From an uncultured Clostridia bacterium (lineage in GTDB: Bacteria > Bacillota > Clostridia > Oscillospirales > Acutalibacteraceae): 9,861 nucleotides of DNA. The notes beneath the pieces were generated by a model. The model was not told where the DNA came from. It made no database searches and saw nothing but the letters and a program-made list of their open reading frames with translations. The stretch spans positions 1 through 9,861 of the forward strand of contig CALWMQ010000209.1 in the NCBI GenBank assembly GCA_944382025.1. Direction: 5' to 3'. This document shows, in pieces, positions 5,851-9,861 of the stretch (the stretch's first letter is position 1; each line of letters starts with the position of its first letter). A program made the position numbers and the translations under genes.

Positions 5851-6480
5851 ATGGCTAGATATACCGGTGCGGTGTACAGACTCTGCCGCCGTGAAGGTCA
5901 GAAACTGTTTTTGAAAGGCGAACGCTGCTATACCGGCAAATGCGCTGTTGCCCGCCGTTCCTATGCCCCCGGCCAGCACGGCCAGGCCCGGAACAGAAAG
6001 GCTTCTGAATATGGCTTGCAGCTGCGTACCAAACAGTACGCGAAACGCTATTACGGCGTTCTGGAGAGCCAGTTCCGCCACTATTTTGAGATGGCAACGA
6101 AAATGCAGGGCGTAACCGGTGAAAACCTGCTGCGTTTGCTGGAATTCCGTCTGGACAATGTGGTGTACCGTCTGGGCTTCGCCAGTTCCCGTGCGGAAGC
6201 CCGCCAGATGGTTACCCAGGGCCATTTCACCGTGGATGGCCGGAAAGTGAATATCCCGTCCTATCTGGTGAAGGTGGGCCAGACGATTGCTGTGAAAGAG
6301 TCCAGCCGGTCGCTGGAAAAGATCAAGGCAATCGTGGAGGCCAACAGCTCCCGGGTAGTGCCCAAATGGTTGGAGGTCAACCGGGAGAACATGGAAGCCA
6401 AAGTGGCGGCTGTGCCCGCACGGGAGGATATCGATCTGCCCATCGAAGAAACCCTCATCGTCGAGTTGTACTCGAAATAA
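5851..6480 (+). CDS. rpsD: 30S ribosomal protein S4 with incomplete zinc-cysteine set
   Basis: S4 is a primary 16S rRNA binder that nucleates small-subunit assembly; in several bacteria it also represses its own operon. The product is 209 aa, normal length. The N-terminal region (1-45) has the Gram-positive type pattern, ending SYAPGQHGQ, and the S4 RNA-binding domain covers about 99-163 (RLDNVVYRLGFASSRAEARQ). Zinc-type S4 proteins carry four cysteines here; this one keeps C12, C26 and C31, but the position of the first is Y9 (codon TAC). The start has AGGAGGT (5836-5842). The position between rpsK and rpoA is the clostridial/proteobacterial arrangement, unlike Bacillus, where rpsD is elsewhere. 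A 92-nt gap with a hairpin follows. Confidence 0.98.
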   Translation: MARYTGAVYRLCRREGQKLFLKGERCYTGKCAVARRSYAPGQHGQARNRKASEYGLQLRTKQYAKRYYGVLESQFRHYFEMATKMQGVTGENLLRLLEFRLDNVVYRLGFASSRAEARQMVTQGHFTVDGRKVNIPSYLVKVGQTIAVKESSRSLEKIKAIVEANSSRVVPKWLEVNRENMEAKVAAVPAREDIDLPIEETLIVELYSK

Positions 6481-6518
6481 CGCTATGGATTTACCGACAC
6501 TTATTATCGGACGTCTGC

Positions 6519-6537
6519 TCCGGAAACTGTTTCCGGA
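6519..6537 (+). other. 8-bp hairpin in the rpsD-rpoA gap
   Basis: TCCGGAAA (6519-6526) and TTTCCGGA (6530-6537) form a perfect stem with a 3-nt loop, about 20 nt upstream of the rpoA ribosome binding site. GC on each flank can extend it past a bulged A. No T-run follows. It could be a processing or pausing element adjusting rpoA relative to the ribosomal genes, but an 8-bp stem is near chance expectation for the window. Confidence 0.5.
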
Positions 6538-6572
6538 AGCGGGTTATTCCGTTTCTTCAAGGAGGGTTTTGA

Positions 6573-7526
6573 ATGATAGAGATTGAGAAGCCCAGAATCG
6601 AAGCCCTGGATCTGGCCGCCAACGGCATCTACGGGAAATTTGTCGTGGAGCCGTTGGAACGGGGCTATGGCACTACCCTGGGGAACAGCCTGCGTCGTGT
6701 ACTGCTGTCCTCCCTGCCAGGAGTGGCCGTAACTTCGGTGAAGATCGACGGTATCCTCCACGAGTTTTCCACCATCGAAGGCGTGAAGGAGGATGTGACC
6801 GAAATCATCCTCAATATCAAGAGCCTGGTGGTCAAGATCAACGGCGATGGGCCTAAAGTGGTCTATATTGAGGCGGAGGGCCCCGGCGAAGTAACCGCCG
6901 GATCCATCAAATGCGACAGCGAAGTGGAAATTCTGGAGCCCGATATGCATATCGCCACCCTGGGGGACGGCGCCAAGCTGTATATGGAAATCACCTTGGA
7001 TAAGGGCCGCGGCTATGTCCCCGCGGAGAGAAATAAACAGCAGATGCAGCCGGTGATCGGGGTCATCCCGGTGGACTCCATTTATACCCCGGTGGTGAAG
7101 GTGAACTACACGGTGGAAAACACCCGTGTAGGCCAGATTACCGACTATGACAAGCTGACCCTTGAGGTTTGGACCAACGGTACTATCTCCGCTAAGGAGG
7201 CCGTTTCCCTGGGCGCTAAGGTGCTGACCGAGCACCTGAACCTGTTTGTGGATCTGTCCGGCGAAGCCTATGCCGGGGATTCCATTATGGTGGAAAAGGA
7301 CGACAAGGGCAAGGAGAAGGTTCTGGAGATGACCATCGAGGAACTGGATCTGTCGGTACGGTCCTTCAACTGCCTGAAACGCGCCGGTATCAATACTGTG
7401 GAGGATTTGATCAGTAAATCCGAAGAGGATATGATGAAGGTGCGCAACCTGGGCCGTAAATCCCTGGAAGAAGTCATTAACAAATTGGCGTCGCTGGGCT
7501 TCAGCCTGTACGACGAAGAGGAATAA
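6573..7526 (+). CDS. rpoA: DNA-directed RNA polymerase subunit alpha
   Basis: The alpha dimer is the scaffold for RNA polymerase assembly, and its C-terminal domain contacts UP elements and activators. The product is 317 aa, typical for Firmicutes. The N-terminal domain contains ERGYGTTLGNSLRRVLLSSL (29-48), the dimer/beta-contact signature, and the beta'-contact part follows to about residue 235. After a linker, the C-terminal domain (about 253-312) has LDLSVRSFNCLKRAGI, with R263 and N266 at the positions of the E. coli DNA-contacting R265 and N268, and NLGRKSLEEV (292-301). ATG 6573 follows a strong AGGAGGG ribosome binding site (6560-6566). The gene lies between rpsD and rplQ as in the alpha operon. 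Nothing is missing. Confidence 0.98.
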   Translation: MIEIEKPRIEALDLAANGIYGKFVVEPLERGYGTTLGNSLRRVLLSSLPGVAVTSVKIDGILHEFSTIEGVKEDVTEIILNIKSLVVKINGDGPKVVYIEAEGPGEVTAGSIKCDSEVEILEPDMHIATLGDGAKLYMEITLDKGRGYVPAERNKQQMQPVIGVIPVDSIYTPVVKVNYTVENTRVGQITDYDKLTLEVWTNGTISAKEAVSLGAKVLTEHLNLFVDLSGEAYAGDSIMVEKDDKGKEKVLEMTIEELDLSVRSFNCLKRAGINTVEDLISKSEEDMMKVRNLGRKSLEEVINKLASLGFSLYDEEE

Positions 7527-7532
7527 AGGCTG

Positions 7533-7570
7533 GCGGCGGTTGCCGCGCCTACGGGCGTCTTGGATGCCCG
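7533..7570 (+). other. paired short hairpins in the rpoA-rplQ gap
   Basis: GCGGC (7533-7537) pairs with GCCGC (7542-7546) over a GGTT loop. CGGGCGTC (7552-7559) pairs with GATGCCCG (7563-7570), with one G-T pair and a 3-nt loop. Both lie just upstream of the rplQ ribosome binding site, with no T-run. They may tune rplQ expression or be processing sites; chance is also possible. Confidence 0.4.
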
Positions 7571-7601
7571 GCCTCATAAGATGGAAAAGGAGTGAATTCA
7601 C

Positions 7602-7946
7602 ATGCCCGGAACCAGAAAGCTCGGCAGACCCACTGCTTCCCGTATGGCCATGCTCAGAGCCATGGTGACCTTCCTGCTTGAGAAGGGCCGGATTGAAACC
7701 ACCGTCACCCGCGCCAAAGAGGTGCGCTCCATGGCGGAGAAAATGATCACCATTGCCAAGAATCCTACCCTGGCCAATAAGCGGCTGGTGTTCTCCTTTG
7801 TCACCAAGGAGAGCGTGGCAAAGAAGCTGTTTGATGAAAGCGCCCCCGAATACGCGGAGCGCAACGGCGGCTATGTCCGGATCATTAAGACCGGCGCCCG
7901 CCGCGGTGACGCCGCTGAAATGGCGATCATTGAACTGGTTAAATAA
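7602..7946 (+). CDS. rplQ: 50S ribosomal protein L17
   Basis: L17 is a large-subunit protein near the polypeptide exit. The product is 114 aa, within the usual bacterial range. It begins MPGTRKLGRPTASRMAMLRA, with the conserved ML.A...LL...RI.TT helix and the TRAKEVRSMAEKMITIAK segment. The C-terminus has GGYVRIIKTGARRGDAAEMAIIELVK, the L17 signature. ATG 7602 has an AAGGAG ribosome binding site (7587-7592) 9 nt away. It is the last gene of the cluster; a strong terminator starts 55 nt after its stop. In many clostridia ecfA/ecfT and truA follow rplQ, but here they do not. Confidence 0.97.
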   Translation: MPGTRKLGRPTASRMAMLRAMVTFLLEKGRIETTVTRAKEVRSMAEKMITIAKNPTLANKRLVFSFVTKESVAKKLFDESAPEYAERNGGYVRIIKTGARRGDAAEMAIIELVK

Positions 7947-8001
7947 AGGTGGCTGTCAACAGTCACAGGCACGCTTGATCATAAGCGATGCCCAACCGGT
8001 G

Positions 8002-8043
8002 AAAAAGCCCGTTGTTCCGCTCAAAAGGAACAACGGGCTTTTT
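8002..8043 (+). terminator. intrinsic terminator of the ribosomal-protein cluster
   Basis: A perfect 17-bp inverted repeat runs from 8002-8018 (AAAAAGCCCGTTGTTCC) to 8027-8043, around an 8-nt loop (8019-8026). The GC-rich stem is followed by five T residues at 8039-8043, and the A-run on the other side would give a U-run on the opposite strand too, so it may work in both directions. It ends the transcript 56-97 nt after rplQ. Confidence 0.95.
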
Positions 8044-8225
8044 GGCGTCCAGGGCCGGTTCAGCTGGAGCGCGGCGCCCAGCGGATATGCTTTCCAGTCC
8101 GCCGGCTAAAGATATCCGTGTTCCCATACATGGTCTTTCCCGCCAAAGAATGCTCCTTTTGCAGGGAGGCAAAGGAGGGCGGTAGGCAGAGAACCGGCAG
8201 GTTCTGAATATATTCCCTTTTTTCC
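8044..8225 (+). other. inverted-repeat-rich non-coding region upstream of the HyuA-like gene
   Basis: The gene-free stretch 7947-8303 holds, after the terminator, several complementary segments. GCTGG (8063-8067) plus GCG (8069-8071) pair with CGC (8075-8077) and CCAGC (8078-8082). CCGCC (8140-8144) pairs with GGCGG (8178-8182), directly stacked on CTCCTTTTGC (8153-8162) with GCAAAGGAG (8169-8177), one bulged T. AGAACC (8190-8195) pairs with GGTTCT (8200-8205) over a GGCA loop, followed by the palindrome GAATATATTC (8206-8215) and six T residues (8218-8223). GCCGGTTC (8054-8061) could alternatively pair with GAACCGGC (8191-8198). No protein-coding gene, tRNA or recognised riboswitch is seen, and no convincing promoter precedes it. 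It may be a small RNA or leader, or remnant DNA. Confidence 0.4.
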
Positions 8226-8236
8226 AAATCTTCTTA

Positions 8237-8247
8237 TGGTATTACCA
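8237..8247. promoter_or_regulatory. putative GntR/FadR-type operator
   Basis: TGGTATTACCA is an inverted repeat of 5-bp arms around one base. It fits TGGTNNNACCA, the core recognised by FadR-subfamily GntR regulators. It covers the place where the -35 box should lie, 12 nt upstream of TATAAT, as expected for a repressor site. No regulator gene is in the window, so this is inference. Confidence 0.45.
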
Positions 8248-8259
8248 GTGGGGGTTCAG

Positions 8260-8265
8260 TATAAT
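8260..8265 (+). promoter_or_regulatory. promoter -10 box of the HyuA-like gene
   Basis: A perfect TATAAT lies 38 nt upstream of ATG 8304. At 17-nt spacing the -35 position (8237-8242, TGGTAT) is a poor match to TTGACA and there is no TG extension, so the promoter may be weak or regulator-dependent. A start of transcription near 8272 would give a 5' leader of about 30 nt. Confidence 0.65.
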
Positions 8266-8303
8266 GAGGGAAACGATAGGCAAAAGATCAAGGGGGCGTC
8301 CAT

Positions 8304-9861
8304 ATGAAGCTGGGTTTAGGTATTGATACCGGCGGTACCTATACCGACGCGGTCATCTATGATTTTGAGGGGCAGCGGGTGATGGCATCCGGCAAATCTC
8401 CTACTACCAAAGAGGATCTGGCGATAGGAATTGGCCGGGTTCTGGATAAGCTGCCGAAGGAATGGCTGGGCCAGGTGGAATTTCTCTCCCTGTCCACTAC
8501 GCTGGCCACCAATGCCTGTGTGGAGGACAAAGGAGGCCGGGCTAAGCTGATTTTCATCGGCGCTGACCGGAAGGTAGTCGCGGATACAGGTATGGGCTAT
8601 GGCCTGCCGCCGGCGGAAGAGCTGTATTTTTTAGATGCCGATATCCGGATGGACGGAACGGTGGATCAGCAGCCTGATTGGGAGAGCTTTGCCGGAGATA
8701 TGCGGGAGTTTCTGGAGGGCGCCGATGCCGCGGCCGTGGTGGCTTACCAGGGGATCCGGAATCCTTCCCTGGAACAGGCGGCGCGGGAGTTACTGCGGGA
8801 ACGGTTTAACATCCCTACCGTATGCGGATATGAACTGTTCTGGCAGCCCAACTACATCAAACGGGGGGCGGGGACACTGCTGAACGCCCGGCTGCTGCCG
8901 GTGATCCAGGAGTTTCTGGGGGCAGTGCGCCGCAACATGGCTGGGAAGGATCTTCCCATGGTGATTGTGCGCAGCGATGGCACCCTGATGTCGGAATCCT
9001 TCTCCAGGCAGCGGCCGGTGGAAACGGTTCTGTGCGGCCCGGCCGCCAGCGTGATGGGAGGGGTGCGGCTGTCGGGAAGCCCTGACAGTCTGATTGTGGA
9101 TATGGGGGGAACCACTACCGATATTGCGCTGGTGAGGAATGGGCAGCCGGTGACCGCGGATGGGGTTACGGTAGGAAAGTGGAGTACCTTTGTCCAATCG
9201 GTGTATATCCATATGTTTGGCCTGGGCGGGGACAGCCAGATCCGGCTCAGCAAGGAGGCGGGGCTGTCCATAGGCCCCCGGCGGGTACTGCCGCTGTGCG
9301 CGGCGGCGGCCCGATGGGAGACAGTACGGTCTGATCTGGAGGATCTGGCCGCCGACCGCCGGACCACCCATCACCCGGTTTACGAATTTTTGTATCTTCT
9401 GCGGCCTCTGGAGGACACCCTGAATCGGCTAAAGAAAGGGGAGTTTTCAGCCCGGGATGAAGCGGTCTGTCGGGCCTTGGGACAGGGCCCTATGCGGATG
9501 GATCGCCTGGCGGAACAGGTATCGGTAGACTTATACGCCCTGGATACCGGTCGGCTGGAGTCGGAAGGGCTGGTTATGCGCTGCGGCATGACGCCGACGG
9601 ATATTATGCATGTACGGGGGGATTTCAATTCTTTTGACCGACGTGCTTCCCAAGCGGGGGCCGCTTATATGGCTTCCTGCCTGGGGATTTCAACGGAGGA
9701 GCTGTGTGCCAGGGTATACGACCAGGTGGAGAAAACCCTGTACCTGCATCTGCTGAGAACCCTTCTGGAGAATCAGGATCCCTATTATCGTAAGGATTGG
9801 GGACCGGATTTACAGCGTCTGCTGGAAGACAGCTGGAACCGGCGGGGAGAGACAGCACCGC
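8304..9861 (+). CDS. hydantoinase/oxoprolinase family protein (HyuA-like), 3' truncated by window
   Basis: An open frame runs from ATG 8304 to the window edge (519 codons, no stop). AGGGGG (8291-8296) sits 7 nt before the ATG. The protein has the ATP/phosphate loops of the ASKHA-fold hydantoinase A/oxoprolinase family: GIDTGGTYTDAV (6-17), STTLATNACVEDKGGRAKLI (64-83), GPAASVMGG (245-253), VDMGGTTTDIAL (265-276) and GLGGDS (306-311). Residues 1-180 match the N-terminal domain and about 190-320 the catalytic domain. Known members cleave 5-oxoproline or hydantoins with ATP, usually with a HyuB partner; the substrate here is unknown. Residues about 385-430 look like a winged-helix segment and are followed by MTPTDIMH (429-436). 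There is no signal peptide. It follows its own promoter, so it is not part of the ribosomal operon. Confidence 0.88.
   Translation, partial: MKLGLGIDTGGTYTDAVIYDFEGQRVMASGKSPTTKEDLAIGIGRVLDKLPKEWLGQVEFLSLSTTLATNACVEDKGGRAKLIFIGADRKVVADTGMGYGLPPAEELYFLDADIRMDGTVDQQPDWESFAGDMREFLEGADAAAVVAYQGIRNPSLEQAARELLRERFNIPTVCGYELFWQPNYIKRGAGTLLNARLLPVIQEFLGAVRRNMAGKDLPMVIVRSDGTLMSESFSRQRPVETVLCGPAASVMGGVRLSGSPDSLIVDMGGTTTDIALVRNGQPVTADGVTVGKWSTFVQSVYIHMFGLGGDSQIRLSKEAGLSIGPRRVLPLCAAAARWETVRSDLEDLAADRRTTHHPVYEFLYLLRPLEDTLNRLKKGEFSARDEAVCRALGQGPMRMDRLAEQVSVDLYALDTGRLESEGLVMRCGMTPTDIMHVRGDFNSFDRRASQAGAAYMASCLGISTEELCARVYDQVEKTLYLHLLRTLLENQDPYYRKDWGPDLQRLLEDSWNRRGETAP

Noticed and set aside
6504..7601. 365-codon open frame on the minus strand opposite rpoA
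   Set aside because: It mirrors rpoA codon structure, has a low-complexity His/Gln/Gly-rich product with no recognisable domain, and rpoA is certain on the + strand.
7972..7987. 5-bp hairpin CGCTT/AAGCG upstream of the terminator
   Set aside because: Too short to distinguish from chance; the neighbouring 17-bp terminator explains transcription end.
8790..9374. Minus-strand open frames opposite the HyuA-like gene
   Set aside because: Their products are Pro/His/Arg-rich without motifs, while the + strand frame is open for 519 codons with clear family motifs.
1..9861. CRISPR arrays, tRNA or rRNA genes, insertion sequences, prophage attachment sites
   Set aside because: No repeat-spacer pattern, cloverleaf, transposase motif or terminal inverted repeat with target duplication could be found by reading.

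Overview
The window is the distal half of the large ribosomal-protein (S10/spc/alpha) cluster of a Gram-positive bacterium, followed by the start of an unrelated gene. All genes read on the + strand. Order: rplR (C-terminal end only), rpsE, rpmD, rplO, secY, adk, map, a small KOW-domain gene, infA, rpmJ, rpsM, rpsK, rpsD, rpoA, rplQ, strong terminator, then a hydantoinase/oxoprolinase-type (HyuA-like) ORF that leaves the window. Three things point to a member of Clostridia, probably the Oscillospiraceae (Oscillibacter/Flavonifractor-like): rpsD between rpsK and rpoA, an L14e-like KOW gene between map and infA, and a four-cysteine adenylate kinase. This placement is inference; no rRNA is present. 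The DNA is moderately GC-rich and most genes have strong AGGAGG-type ribosome binding sites.

Positions 1-7946 read as one co-transcribed unit. Most gaps are 1-37 nt. They supply subunits of both ribosomal subunits (L18, S5, L30, L15, L36, S13, S11, S4, L17), initiation factor IF-1, the translocon core SecY, methionine aminopeptidase, adenylate kinase and the RNA polymerase alpha subunit. Four gaps are longer (secY-adk 125 nt, infA-rpmJ 107 nt, rpsD-rpoA 92 nt, rpoA-rplQ 75 nt), and each holds a hairpin without a U-run. The secY-adk gap has a perfect 14-bp stem nested in a second inverted repeat. These could be processing, stabilising or translational control elements inside the operon.

A 17-bp terminator at 8002-8043 closes the cluster. 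The remaining non-coding DNA to 8303 is unusually rich in inverted repeats. It ends in a perfect TATAAT box preceded by TGGTATTACCA, which fits the TGGTNNNACCA pattern of FadR-type GntR operators. This suggests a separately regulated promoter for the last gene.

The last ORF (8304 to the window edge, 519 codons seen, no stop) has the two phosphate-binding motifs of the ASKHA-fold hydantoinase/oxoprolinase family. It also has a segment near residues 385-430 that resembles a winged helix. No wholly new multi-gene system is visible. The most interesting items are the secY-adk hairpin, the structured region and putative operator upstream of the HyuA-like gene, that gene's winged-helix-like segment, and the loss of one of four zinc cysteines in S4.
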